From an uncultured Peptococcaceae bacterium (GTDB taxonomy: Bacteria > Bacillota > Peptococcia > Peptococcales > Peptococcaceae), in NCBI GenBank assembly GCA_937922955.1, contig CALAKO010000241.1, forward strand, positions 1-8,640: a stretch of 8,640 nucleotides of DNA. The letters run 5' to 3'. A model generated the notes under the pieces. That model did no database searches and was not told where the DNA came from. It saw only the letters and a program-made list of their open reading frames with translations. The translations under genes and the position numbers were made by a program. Of the stretch, positions 1 to 6,640 are shown in pieces. Numbering within the stretch: the first letter of the stretch is position 1; the number at the start of each line of letters is the position of its first letter.

Positions 1-1
1 A

Positions 2-88
2 GATACTTACGAACTAGATAGTACAGCAGAAGAAGCAAAAAAGAAAAACAAAAACTCATTGCAGGGATGTTCCTGCGTTCCGTGCTGA
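2..88 (+). other. Open frame before the FUSC gene, probably its frameshifted 5' part
   Basis: Read from base 2, the sequence encodes a charged, protein-like stretch (DTYELDSTAEEAKKKNK) with no start codon in the window. It then runs out of frame as CSCVPC and stops at 86-88. The next reading frame (-1) gives K-L-I-A-G directly before the Met at 67, so charged tail plus KLIAG plus hydrophobic helix would make a natural membrane-protein N-terminus. The switch would have to occur in the A-rich tract 37-54. That tract contains A AAA AAG at 37-43, in exactly the phase of a classical -1 slippery heptamer (gcA AAA AAG). Alternatives are a simple one-base indel, a sequencing error in the homopolymer, or the end of an unrelated upstream gene overlapping the next one by 22 bases. 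Confidence 0.5.
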
Positions 89-1044
89 TTGTACTATTTG
101 CCATTGTATTTATATCGGCACTGTCTCATGCGTTTGGTACTGAAAACATGCCTATGGCGGTCAGCATCTTTTGTATTTTGTTAGGGATCCGTTTCGTAGA
201 CTTTGGCTATTGCATCAAAGACTCTCTGGCGACTTTGAGCCTGTCGTTTTTAATTTTGCTCATTGCGCCTGTATTGGCTTCTTCCGTCTCATCGCCTTTT
301 CTGAGCTTTTTGATCCATCTGGTGTCCTTTTTCGCCATTATGTTCATCACTTGTGATAAACCAGAAATGGGCAATGGCGGCCTCTTCAGTTTTGCATACA
401 TTTACCTGTCAGGAAACCCTGTCTACGGCGACGCGCTCATCCAGCGTTTCTATCTCACATTGACCGGTCTGCTTATTTGCGGGCTTATTTTCTACGTAAA
501 GCACAAAGACAAGAATAAAGACATTCGTTTCATTGATAAAATAGACCAATTTGATTTCAGTGAACTTAAATTCCAATGGATGGTACGCATGTCTCTTGGC
601 GTCAGCGCCATTCTCGCTCTTGGCATGGCTTTCGGCATCGAACGCTTCATGTGGGCCGGATTTGCCTGTGGCTCACTGCTCTCCGAATACTCGGCTAACC
701 CTAAAATCAACCAACGCTCCATTCAGCGTTTCATCGGTGTTATTGCAGGTTCCTTGCTGTACTATGGATTTTACAACTTACTGCCTAGCAGTCTCCACAC
801 CGTTATCGGCCCTCTGGGTGGCTTTTTCCTCGGTTTCTGCGTCGACTACAAATACAAAACTGCTATGAATTGCCTTGGCGCATTGATGATCGCCTCCAGC
901 ATTTACGGTCTGGAAACCTCGATCGCCCTTCGTATTTCCGATACCGTCATCGGAATTGTCTTCGCCTTCGCTTTTTACTATATCTACGATCGCTACGTAT
1001 TCATGCGTTTCTGTGGCGCAAAACAAACCAGCGTCAATCGTTGA
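67..1044 (+). CDS. FUSC-like integral membrane protein (N-terminus possibly longer)
   Basis: This is a 325-residue multi-pass membrane protein. Hydrophobic segments lie at about residues 2-22, 30-48, 54-74, 78-96, 128-145, 174-190, 195-206, 222-238, 245-258, 265-280 and 291-306. It seems to be built of two related halves separated by a charged loop (145-168, KHKDKNKDIRF). The second half has features I associate with the fusaric-acid-resistance FUSC_2 family: RFIGVIAGSLL at 221-231 and RISDTVIGIVFAF at 289-301 (Arg, then a D-T-x-x-G helix). The first half has a similar R-F-Y-L-T-L-T-G at 127-134. FUSC proteins are thought to export aromatic acids or other toxic compounds, but no substrate can be inferred here. 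The ATG at 67 lacks a usable ribosome binding site, because GCAGGG abuts it. It also sits in the loop of a small hairpin (61-65 with 72-76), so I suspect the true start lies upstream in the other frame. A strong terminator follows. Confidence 0.72.
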   Translation: MFLRSVLIVLFAIVFISALSHAFGTENMPMAVSIFCILLGIRFVDFGYCIKDSLATLSLSFLILLIAPVLASSVSSPFLSFLIHLVSFFAIMFITCDKPEMGNGGLFSFAYIYLSGNPVYGDALIQRFYLTLTGLLICGLIFYVKHKDKNKDIRFIDKIDQFDFSELKFQWMVRMSLGVSAILALGMAFGIERFMWAGFACGSLLSEYSANPKINQRSIQRFIGVIAGSLLYYGFYNLLPSSLHTVIGPLGGFFLGFCVDYKYKTAMNCLGALMIASSIYGLETSIALRISDTVIGIVFAFAFYYIYDRYVFMRFCGAKQTSVNR

Positions 1045-1086
1045 AAAGTAAGCCAATAAAAATAACAGAAACATTCTTCCCCATAG

Positions 1087-1131
1087 AAAAGCTGTCGCAT
1101 CAACGACAATTCGTTGATGCGACAGCTTTTT
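1087..1131 (+). terminator. Intrinsic terminator after the FUSC gene
   Basis: A perfect 20-bp stem (1087-1106 paired with 1111-1130) closes on a CAAT tetraloop, and the right arm ends in a T run. The left arm begins with four A, so the hairpin might also work weakly on the other strand. It lies 42 bases after the stop codon and isolates the FUSC gene from the XRE-cupin gene. Confidence 0.93.
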
Positions 1132-1209
1132 ATGAATGCAATACTTCTCTAAAGTAAACAAAATTGGTAAAAAAGCATGCTCTCCCCTCGTATTTTTAGC
1201 GTGACAGGC

Positions 1210-1239
1210 TTGTCGTATACAATCGAAAAGTGTTATGAT
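1210..1239 (+). promoter_or_regulatory. Extended -10 promoter of the XRE-cupin gene
   Basis: TTGTCG (1210-1215), an 18-base spacer and TATGAT (1234-1239) preceded by TG-T (extended -10, TG at 1231-1232) form a good sigma-A type promoter. The -35 region overlaps TTGT-CGTAT-ACAA (1210-1222), a short inverted repeat centred on GTATAC. It is a possible autoregulatory operator, but too short to be sure. Transcription would start near 1246, leaving a leader of about 35 bases. Confidence 0.6.
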
Positions 1240-1280
1240 GAAAATAACCAATCAATTTGTTTTATGGACGGAGGATTTCC

Positions 1281-1832
1281 ATGGCACTCTTTCATGGCAG
1301 CAGATTGCGCGAACTGCGCAACAGTAAAAAGATGAGCATTGCAGAATTATCTAAACTCTCAGATGTCAGCACTGGTCTGATCAGCCAAATCGAACGTGAA
1401 ATGGTTATTCCATCGGTGGTCAGTATCTGGCGGCTGGCACAGGCGCTCGATACAAACATTAACTACTTTTTCGATGAGAATGACGCAGACGATAAAGTGA
1501 TTATCCGTAAAAACGACCATCGTGTCGTCATTTTTCATGGAAACAGCAGCTATTACAAACTGCTCAGTCCCAGCTCACCGGAACGCCTGCTGGATATGAC
1601 TGAAATCACATTGAAAAGCGGCTGCGCCTATGAACAGGCCCCTTTAACGCACGACGGTGAGGAGTGCGGTTATGTCCTTAAAGGCCAGTTAACGGTCATT
1701 CTGAATGGCAACGAATACATCTTGGATGAAGGCGACAGCATCTACTTCAACAGCACCCTGCCACATAAATATGTCAACAACGGCACAGAAGACTGCATTT
1801 CCATTTGGGCAATGACACCGGCATTTTTCTAA
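1281..1832 (+). CDS. XRE-family regulator with C-terminal cupin domain (PuuR-like)
   Basis: This 183-residue cytoplasmic transcription factor has two domains. An XRE/Cro helix-turn-helix covers about residues 6-62; the turn and recognition helix are around AELSKLSDVSTGLISQIERE at 21-40. A small-molecule-sensing cupin_2 domain covers about 105-178. Cupin residues are visible: H124, E128, G135 (motif HDGEECGYVLKG) and P161-H162 in the second motif. The plan and the wording of the cupin motif resemble PuuR-type regulators of polyamine and amino-acid metabolism, but the effector cannot be read from sequence. ATG 1281 is chosen over an in-frame TTG at 1257 because GGAGG (1269-1273) lies seven bases before it. 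The gene has its own promoter and converges on the DUF819-dipeptidase operon, a likely target along with its own gene; this target assignment is inference. Confidence 0.9.
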   Translation: MALFHGSRLRELRNSKKMSIAELSKLSDVSTGLISQIEREMVIPSVVSIWRLAQALDTNINYFFDENDADDKVIIRKNDHRVVIFHGNSSYYKLLSPSSPERLLDMTEITLKSGCAYEQAPLTHDGEECGYVLKGQLTVILNGNEYILDEGDSIYFNSTLPHKYVNNGTEDCISIWAMTPAFF

Positions 1833-1833
1833 T

Positions 1834-1876
1834 AAAAAAGCGTTTTCCGCAAACAACGCGCGGAAAACGCTTTTTT
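1834..1876. terminator. Bidirectional terminator between convergent genes
   Basis: A perfect 17-bp stem (1834-1850 with 1860-1876) has a 9-base loop. It is bounded by six A on the left and six T on the right, so either strand gives a hairpin ending in a U run. It starts one base after the stop of the regulator and ends three bases before the stop of the dipeptidase, so it serves both genes. Confidence 0.94.
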
Positions 1877-1879
1877 ATT

Positions 1880-2869
1880 TTATCCAAGCACCTGACCAAT
1901 CACACGGTGCCAATTTTTATAGGACATTTTTTCAATGTCTTCCTGACTGAATCCAACTTCATGCAATGTCTCAAGGAAGGCTGGCACTTTCTGACAGCTT
2001 TCCAAGCCTCTGGTGGCCACATTCACATCGCTGCTAAAGCTGCCGGCGGTCCCATCTGCAAGAAAATCGGTGAAATCAAAGCCAAAGGCAATGTGATCAA
2101 CGCCAATGAGATCGGCCAAATACAAGGCATGCTGCGCCAATTGATCGCTGGTTTGCTTGGCGCCATCGAGACTGACAAACTCATTAAAGGCATTCAGCCC
2201 TACAAAGCCGCCGCTTTCAGCAATCGCTTTCAACTGATCATCACGCAGATTACGTGGCACATCCGCCAATGCTCGAACATCCGAATGCGATGCAATGATT
2301 GGACCACTGACAGTGTCCACCACGCCCCAAAAAGATTTTTCATTGAGATGCGACACATCAACAATCATGCGTTTTTCTTCCATATGCCGCACCATTTTTC
2401 TGCCCGCCACTGTGAGCCCGTGCTCGGGATTTCCCTTGGCACCGGAAGCCAGGCAATTTTCTTCGTTCCAGGTCAGCATCGCATGACGCAGGCCGAAGTC
2501 GTACAGATTATCCATTTTTTCCAGGCTGTCACCAATAGCGCTCAGTCCTTCGCCGCCAAGAAGGATGTAATACTTGCCTTCCTGTTTAGCCGCTTCAATG
2601 TCTGCCAGCTGTCGCACCATCACAGCGCCTTGGCATTCCTCCATCTCCTCTTTCACCGCAACCAGCAATTGCTCAAGGCGCTTTTCATAGTTGCTCGTGT
2701 ATGGAGGATCCACCCAAAGGACCGCACAGCAGCCTTCTATTCCGCCCTCTTGCAGGCGCTTCAGATGATGATTCTCGAGAACCTGAGTTTCCCCCTGCAA
2801 GCGCTTCATCAACACATCGGTAAAAATATCTGTATGTCCGTCAAATACCACACAATCATCTTCTTTCAT
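1880..2869 (-). CDS. Membrane dipeptidase family (peptidase M19) enzyme
   Basis: This 329-residue zinc-dependent dipeptidase hydrolyses dipeptides, in some family members with a D-residue at the C-terminal side. The expected metal and active-site positions of the M19 (renal dipeptidase) family are present: H12-x-D14 in FDGHTD, E107 in LGGEGLS, H174 in VDVSH, H195 in ASHSDVRA, and the R206-N207 pair with D210. D265 in FGFDFTDF is in the place of the usual SDFDG aspartate. No signal peptide is visible, so it is probably cytosolic like other bacterial members. ATG 2869 is preferred, with AGGGG ten bases upstream; GTG 2872 and TTG 2887 are in frame and only slightly less likely. The gene starts 31 bases after the DUF819 stop and shares its transcript. 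The pairing suggests that a compound moved by DUF819 is, or derives from, a dipeptide. Confidence 0.92.
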   Translation of the reverse strand: MKEDDCVVFDGHTDIFTDVLMKRLQGETQVLENHHLKRLQEGGIEGCCAVLWVDPPYTSNYEKRLEQLLVAVKEEMEECQGAVMVRQLADIEAAKQEGKYYILLGGEGLSAIGDSLEKMDNLYDFGLRHAMLTWNEENCLASGAKGNPEHGLTVAGRKMVRHMEEKRMIVDVSHLNEKSFWGVVDTVSGPIIASHSDVRALADVPRNLRDDQLKAIAESGGFVGLNAFNEFVSLDGAKQTSDQLAQHALYLADLIGVDHIAFGFDFTDFLADGTAGSFSSDVNVATRGLESCQKVPAFLETLHEVGFSQEDIEKMSYKNWHRVIGQVLG

Positions 2870-2900
2870 CACACTTTTTCCCCTCAACTTGGCCGCTCAA

Positions 2901-4115
2901 TCAACCACCTAGCATTTGCCCGACAAAAGTCCCCATATAGGTACCAATAATGTAACCGAACGTCCCAACCAGCATAATTGGTCCAACAAGGTTGATCCAG
3001 CCTTTTGAAATGGCCATCGCTGCCGCCGTGGTTGGCCCGCCAATATTGGCATTAGACGCCACGATGATTTCTTCCAAATTAAAGTGGAAAATCTTGCCAA
3101 CGACAAAGACCACGAGCATATTGATGAGGATGATGATGGCACAAAGCACAAACAGCAGCGGTGCTTCACGCAGAATTTGTGGAATCGACGCCGGAACGCC
3201 AATAACAAAGAAAAAGAGATAGATCAAATAGGTCCCAATTTCCTGTGTGCCAGACGTTTCTTCAATCTGTTTGGCAAAGAAAGTTGCGACAAACATGGCG
3301 ATGGTCGTCATGATCAAGTATTCATTGCCGAACAGTCCGTTCAACATCGTGAACAGTACGTTTGATGTTGGAATCGTTTCTGCCAGAAAACCGGCAATGA
3401 TTTTTGAAATCCAGACGATGATGGCACTGATGGCCACATCCACAGCGATGTCCCGCAAAGAGATTGGTTTTCGATCCCAAAAGGCTGCAGCACGCGTTTT
3501 TGCTTCATCGCTGATGCCCACATTTTCTACCATATCCATGTGGGGATGTTTATAATGCTTACGGAAAAATTGAATGCCAGGAATTGCAATCAGGACAAAG
3601 AAATAAATGGCCATCATACAGTTGTCCGCAACAGTCGCTGCGGCAATCATTTCTCCCGGCACATCAAAGGCCTGCGACAAGGCTGCAAAATTGACGCCAC
3701 CACCAATATAGGTTCCGGTCATTGTGCCAGCCAGTTCTGCCAGATATGGAATGTGTCCCTGTAAGAGATAGAATCCCGCCACTGCACCAAAAGCAGTGCC
3801 ACAAGCACCAATCAGAAAAATAATCAGCAGCTTGCCAGAATCTCTCCAAATTTTACGCATATCACATTGCATTAAGAGCAGTGGAATGGCCAGTGGTACC
3901 ACATATCCCCAAACAATATCGTCAAACCATGGCGCATGGGTTGGAATGATCTTAAAGTTGGTCAACACCAACGCACCTAGCAACGCAATAATAGCGCCGG
4001 AAATTTTTGAGGCCCAGGTAAAGCGCTGCTCGGCCCAAATTGAAACAGCAACCCAGCCACAGGTAATCGCCATGAGCGCCCACGTGTTGTCTGCACTGAT
4101 TAACGTTGTTTCCAT
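2901..4115 (-). CDS. DUF819 (YjcL-like) integral membrane protein
   Basis: This is a 404-residue polytopic membrane protein of the DUF819 family (Bacillus subtilis YjcL type). About ten to twelve hydrophobic segments run from residue 11 to the C-terminus. A charged cytoplasmic linker lies at roughly 184-218 (FRKHYKHPHMD..KTRAAAFWDRKP). The two halves carry matching glycine-rich breaks, TGTYIGGGVNFAAL (133-146) and SNANIGGPTTAAAMA (354-368). This is what one expects from an inverted-repeat carrier with discontinuous helices, and a transport role is likely although unproven for the family. ATG 4115 is chosen because GGGAGGAG lies six bases before it. It is the first gene of an operon with the M19 dipeptidase, so import or export of peptides or amino acids is my best inference. 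Confidence 0.9.
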   Translation of the reverse strand: METTLISADNTWALMAITCGWVAVSIWAEQRFTWASKISGAIIALLGALVLTNFKIIPTHAPWFDDIVWGYVVPLAIPLLLMQCDMRKIWRDSGKLLIIFLIGACGTAFGAVAGFYLLQGHIPYLAELAGTMTGTYIGGGVNFAALSQAFDVPGEMIAAATVADNCMMAIYFFVLIAIPGIQFFRKHYKHPHMDMVENVGISDEAKTRAAAFWDRKPISLRDIAVDVAISAIIVWISKIIAGFLAETIPTSNVLFTMLNGLFGNEYLIMTTIAMFVATFFAKQIEETSGTQEIGTYLIYLFFFVIGVPASIPQILREAPLLFVLCAIIILINMLVVFVVGKIFHFNLEEIIVASNANIGGPTTAAAMAISKGWINLVGPIMLVGTFGYIIGTYMGTFVGQMLGG

Positions 4116-4269
4116 GTTTTTCTCCTCCCGCTGTCTTATCAAGCACTTGTGTTACAATTGCTTATCAACGCTTCGTTTTTTCTCTGACTTGTTTTGAAAG
4201 GTGATGTGCACATTCTCGACACCTATCTTGAGATTCAAAATTCTGAAATTAAAATTCATTATCTTGAAT

Positions 4270-4310
4270 CATTGTCAATATATTAAATCCAATTGATGCC
4301 ATTGTCAATA
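4270..4310. repeat. Direct repeat of an 11-base motif, 30-base period
   Basis: CATTGTCAATA occurs at 4270-4280 and again at 4300-4310. The 30-base spacing is close to three helical turns, which would place two bound proteins on the same DNA face. The binding protein is unknown. Confidence 0.5.
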
Positions 4311-4326
4311 ATTTTATCAAAGTTTT

Positions 4327-4351
4327 TTCAATATTTTGAACGTCAGTTCAA
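4327..4351. promoter_or_regulatory. Overlapping inverted repeats, candidate operator
   Basis: TTGAAC-GTCA-GTTCAA (4336-4351) has perfect 6-base arms. Its left arm is shared with TTCAA-TATT-TTGAA (4327-4340), giving three TTCAA-type half sites in 25 bases. It lies about 67 bases before the proposed degV -35. The nearby XRE-cupin protein is one candidate ligand, without direct evidence. Confidence 0.4.
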
Positions 4352-4417
4352 TAAACTGCACTTCAAAGCAACCTATTAGGCATATTTATCTGGTTTCGAA
4401 AATTATTTAATATCATA

Positions 4418-4446
4418 TTGCTTTCAAATAAGCTTTCATATAAAAT
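4418..4446 (+). promoter_or_regulatory. Probable degV promoter
   Basis: TTGCTT (4418-4423), a 17-base spacer and TAAAAT (4441-4446) make a plausible sigma-A promoter. Transcription would start near 4453, giving a leader of just under 40 bases that includes the GGAGGG ribosome binding site at 4479-4484. Confidence 0.5.
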
Positions 4447-4490
4447 AGAGCGAGAGCCATGAAATTGGCAAATGGAATGGAGGGTTTCCC

Positions 4491-5369
4491 TTGAATAATT
4501 TTGTGATTAGCTGCTGTACCCCCGTCGACTATTCCCGCGAAGCAATGAAAGCACTCGATGTCGAAACGGTTTTTTATCATGTTATATTAGACGGTAAAGA
4601 TTATCTTGATGATTTTGGTGAAAGCATCCCGCCAGAACAACTGCATCAGTATATGGTCGATGGCCATGATGTGAAAACTTCGCAGGTCAGCGTCGGAGAA
4701 TATAAAGCTTTTTTCCGCCCATTTCTTGAAGCTGGCAGAGACATCCTCCACATCACCGTTTCCAGCGGCATTTCCGGCACATACAATTCGGCGGTGCTGG
4801 CTGCGCGCCATCTTCTGGAAGAATTTCCTGAACGCAAGCTCATCATTGTTGACTCACTCAGTGGCTCCGTTGGCTACGGCATGATTGTCGAAGAAGCAGC
4901 ACATCTGCGTGATGCTGGAAAAAATATCGAAGAAATTCGTGACTGGATCGAAGAAAACCGCCAATTCATGCAACATTTCTTCTTTTCCACCGACCTCACC
5001 CATTTTATCAAAGGCGGCCGCATTCCACGTTATGCTGGGATTCTCGCCCAAAAGATGAAAATTTGCCCAATTATGGTGGCCAATAGCAATGGCGAAATTG
5101 TTATGAGCGATAAAATTCGTACACGCAAAAAAGCCATTCAGCGCATTGTGGAACGTCTCGGTGAAACAGCTGTTGACGGCTACAATTACAGCGGCAAACT
5201 GATGATCGCTCATTCTGATTTGGTGTCCGCCAAAGAAACCGCAGCACTTATTCGAGAAAAATTTCCAAAACTGGTTGATTTGGTTATTCGTCCGCTGGGC
5301 TCCACCTTTAGCGGTCACAGCGGCCCTGGGTGTGTCTGCATCTGTTTCTGGGGTAAAGCACGCGTTTAA
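4491..5369 (+). CDS. DegV family fatty-acid-binding protein
   Basis: This 292-residue protein covers the full usual length of the DegV (FakB-type) family. These proteins hold a fatty acid buried in a two-domain fold and, in FakB members, present it to the kinase FakA for phosphorylation. Family hallmarks are TSQVS (63-67), SSGISGTYNSA (91-101), STDLTHFIKGGRIPR (166-180), SDKIRTRKKA (206-215) and the C-terminal SGHSGPGCV (274-282). The N-terminal motif, usually similar to I-x-D-S-x-x-D, reads VISCCTPVDYS here, with Cys8-Cys9 replacing the common Asp-Ser. No fakA gene is nearby, so its kinase partner, if any, is elsewhere. The start is TTG 4491, because GGAGGG (4479-4484) is six bases upstream and no ATG or GTG fits as well. 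It forms a single-gene transcript ended by its own terminator. Confidence 0.93.
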   Translation: MNNFVISCCTPVDYSREAMKALDVETVFYHVILDGKDYLDDFGESIPPEQLHQYMVDGHDVKTSQVSVGEYKAFFRPFLEAGRDILHITVSSGISGTYNSAVLAARHLLEEFPERKLIIVDSLSGSVGYGMIVEEAAHLRDAGKNIEEIRDWIEENRQFMQHFFFSTDLTHFIKGGRIPRYAGILAQKMKICPIMVANSNGEIVMSDKIRTRKKAIQRIVERLGETAVDGYNYSGKLMIAHSDLVSAKETAALIREKFPKLVDLVIRPLGSTFSGHSGPGCVCICFWGKARV

Positions 5370-5379
5370 TTTAATAGCT

Positions 5380-5412
5380 ATCAGTAGAAGCCAGCCTTCT
5401 ACTGATTTTTTT
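5380..5412 (+). terminator. Intrinsic terminator of degV
   Basis: An 11-bp perfect stem (5380-5390 with 5396-5406) has the 5-base loop CCAGC and is followed by a run of seven T ending at 5412. It begins 11 bases after the degV stop. Confidence 0.9.
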
Positions 5413-5415
5413 ATC

Positions 5416-5454
5416 AAAAAAAGAGGCTTGAAGCAGCTGCTTCAAGCCTCTTTT
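5416..5454 (-). terminator. Intrinsic terminator of the DUF1002 gene, a perfect palindrome
   Basis: Bases 5419-5454 form a 36-base perfect palindrome centred at 5436/5437 (core GAAGCAGCTGCTTC). Read leftwards it is followed by a U run from the A tract 5416-5422, so it terminates the DUF1002 transcript 13 bases after its stop. It has no separate loop bases; in RNA the central four or so would open. It sits immediately beside the degV terminator. Confidence 0.88.
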
Positions 5455-5467
5455 CCATTATACCTAT

Positions 5468-6598
5468 TTATGCTGCAGCATCGGTGTTTTCTGTGCTGCT
5501 GGTTCCATCCACAGGTGCACTATTGTCGGTTGTGTCCTGAGAAGACGACTCTTGCTGGTCAACACTCGCATCATCCTGCACGGTGCTTTCCTGAACAGTA
5601 TTCGACGACGTGCTGTCGCTAACACTGTCCGTAGATTGTACAGAATCCGTTGATTGGTTGTTGTCGCTGGTGGTTGTGGTGTCCACAACGCCAGTTGTTG
5701 CATTTTGGTCATTGGTGGTTTCAGCAGAATCGCCGCCGAAGAAGCCGCGAATCCAGTCAAAGAAGCTATTAATAACATCCTGCAACTTAGCAAGGAAGCC
5801 TTGTCCTTCCTCACTGCTCAGATAATCACTGGCCTGCCCAATCAAACCGGCAACGTTGTCAGCCAACGCATCCCAGTCAATATCCAGCTGAGAAAGCTGA
5901 TTGACTAAGTCAAGAAGCTGTTGATACTGTTCATCCGTCAGAGTAATGCCCAGCTGCTGAAGCACCTGGTCCACAATGCTCTGAACTTCTTCTGGATTAT
6001 CCGGCTTCTGATCAGCAATTTCCTGTTTAATGGTATTGATCAGATCGTTCGCCTGTTCATCACCGATTTCCTGTCCCAATTCAGTATTGGTAACAAGCTC
6101 CTGCGTAGCAGCCTGCTTCACGTCTTCACTGATTTCTTCACCAGTAGAAACTTCGTAGGCTTTCATAATCCCGGTCAAAGCACCGGTGCCGCTGACTTCA
6201 ATTGGTGCCGTGATCTGCACATCGGCATCGTTGATGCCTGCGGTCAAAATGGCACTCTTATAGGCATCCGGGGTAACATAGTTGATGTTGTGGGTGGTGA
6301 CATTGACGCCACTACCCTTTGTGGTATACGTAATCATCGCACAGGAATTGGTACTGTTGCCAATCTGTGCTTCCGGCACTTTGCCGCTAAGGTATTGTCT
6401 TTCTTCAGAAATATCAACGTCAATAATCTGCGCATTTTCTCCTGCGCCAAAATACTGCAGCACTTCCTGACGCTGTTCTTGCGTCAAATTGGTCCCAATG
6501 GTTACAATCTGATCGCCAACAGCAGCATCGGCATAGGCAGCCATTGGCATAGCCAAAAGGCCCATCAGCACGAGAGCTGAAATAAATTTCTTTTTCAT
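5468..6598 (-). CDS. Secreted DUF1002 protein with Ser/Thr/Asp/Gln-rich tail
   Basis: This 376-residue exported protein carries a DUF1002 domain (the family of B. subtilis YpuA, function unknown). A Sec signal peptide is clear: KKK at 2-4, a hydrophobic core at 6-20, and a likely cleavage after AYA at 21-23. The DUF1002 region spans about 27-290. It includes the start of the mature chain (GDQIVTIGTNLTQEQRQEVL), a Thr/Ser-rich beta-like part at 85-140, and helical Glu/Gln-rich segments at 150-275. Residues 290-376 are a low-complexity, acidic, disordered tail with no Lys or Arg. It carries a small STDSV-QSTDSV repeat at 317-326. There is no LPxTG-like sorting motif, so it is probably free, membrane-associated or wall-trapped. 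The amphipathic FFDWIRGFFGG (279-289) separates domain and tail. ATG 6598 has GGAGG six bases upstream; the in-frame TTG at 6616 is less likely. It has its own promoter and terminator. Confidence 0.88.
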   Translation of the reverse strand: MKKKFISALVLMGLLAMPMAAYADAAVGDQIVTIGTNLTQEQRQEVLQYFGAGENAQIIDVDISEERQYLSGKVPEAQIGNSTNSCAMITYTTKGSGVNVTTHNINYVTPDAYKSAILTAGINDADVQITAPIEVSGTGALTGIMKAYEVSTGEEISEDVKQAATQELVTNTELGQEIGDEQANDLINTIKQEIADQKPDNPEEVQSIVDQVLQQLGITLTDEQYQQLLDLVNQLSQLDIDWDALADNVAGLIGQASDYLSSEEGQGFLAKLQDVINSFFDWIRGFFGGDSAETTNDQNATTGVVDTTTTSDNNQSTDSVQSTDSVSDSTSSNTVQESTVQDDASVDQQESSSQDTTDNSAPVDGTSSTENTDAAA

Positions 6599-6609
6599 AA
6601 TGATCCTCC

Positions 6610-6636
6610 ATGTCAATAAAAATCGCTTCTTGACAT
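6610..6636. promoter_or_regulatory. Inverted repeat at the DUF1002 transcription start
   Basis: ATGTCAA (6610-6616) and TTGACAT (6630-6636) are perfect 7-base arms separated by 13 bases. They span the region from the expected transcription start to just before the ribosome binding site. A bound repressor here would block transcription, or the arms could pair in the RNA. No matching regulator gene is obvious in the window. Confidence 0.4.
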
Positions 6637-6640
6637 CGCT

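Larger units (their letters stand above)
4116..4490. promoter_or_regulatory. AT-rich divergent control region with repeated TTGA/TCAA motifs
   Basis: This 375-base stretch holds no convincing gene and must contain the start sites of the leftward DUF819 operon and rightward degV. It is rich in short dyads and repeats. CTTATCAA occurs at 4135-4142 and 4161-4168. TTGA-GAT-TCAA lies at 4228-4238. A cATTGTCAATA direct repeat lies at 4270-4280 and 4300-4310, exactly 30 bases apart. TTCAA-TATT-TTGAA lies at 4327-4340 and the overlapping TTGAAC-GTCA-GTTCAA at 4336-4351. GCTTTCA is repeated at 4420-4426 and 4432-4438. Some of this may be chance in AT-rich DNA. The 30-base repeat and the 16-base dyad are the best operator candidates. 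I could not identify a convincing promoter for the leftward operon. Confidence 0.5.

Noticed and set aside
778..1251. A 157-codon minus-strand frame over the end of the FUSC gene
   Set aside because: It is antisense to conserved FUSC motifs and passes through the strong terminator at 1087-1131; there is no ribosome binding site or family resemblance.
1805..2950. A 381-codon open frame on the plus strand across the dipeptidase gene
   Set aside because: It is antisense to a clear M19 dipeptidase with all metal ligands, runs through the bidirectional terminator, and its composition (many His, Phe and Gln) is that of a complementary-frame shadow.
4131..4260. Possible promoter hexamers for the leftward DUF819 operon
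   Set aside because: Several TTGATA- and TTGAAT-like hexamers exist on the minus strand, but none has a credible -10 at 16-18 bases, so I do not call one.
4201..4296. A 30-codon plus-strand ORF starting GTG-ATG in the divergent region
   Set aside because: The AAAGG before it is too close to the start, no promoter precedes it, and the AT-rich Ile/Lys/Phe content is typical of non-coding AT-rich DNA.
4459..4494. An 11-codon ORF whose TGA overlaps the TTG start of degV
   Set aside because: Its ATG has no real ribosome binding site and would lie within about six bases of the expected transcript start, so it is probably chance.
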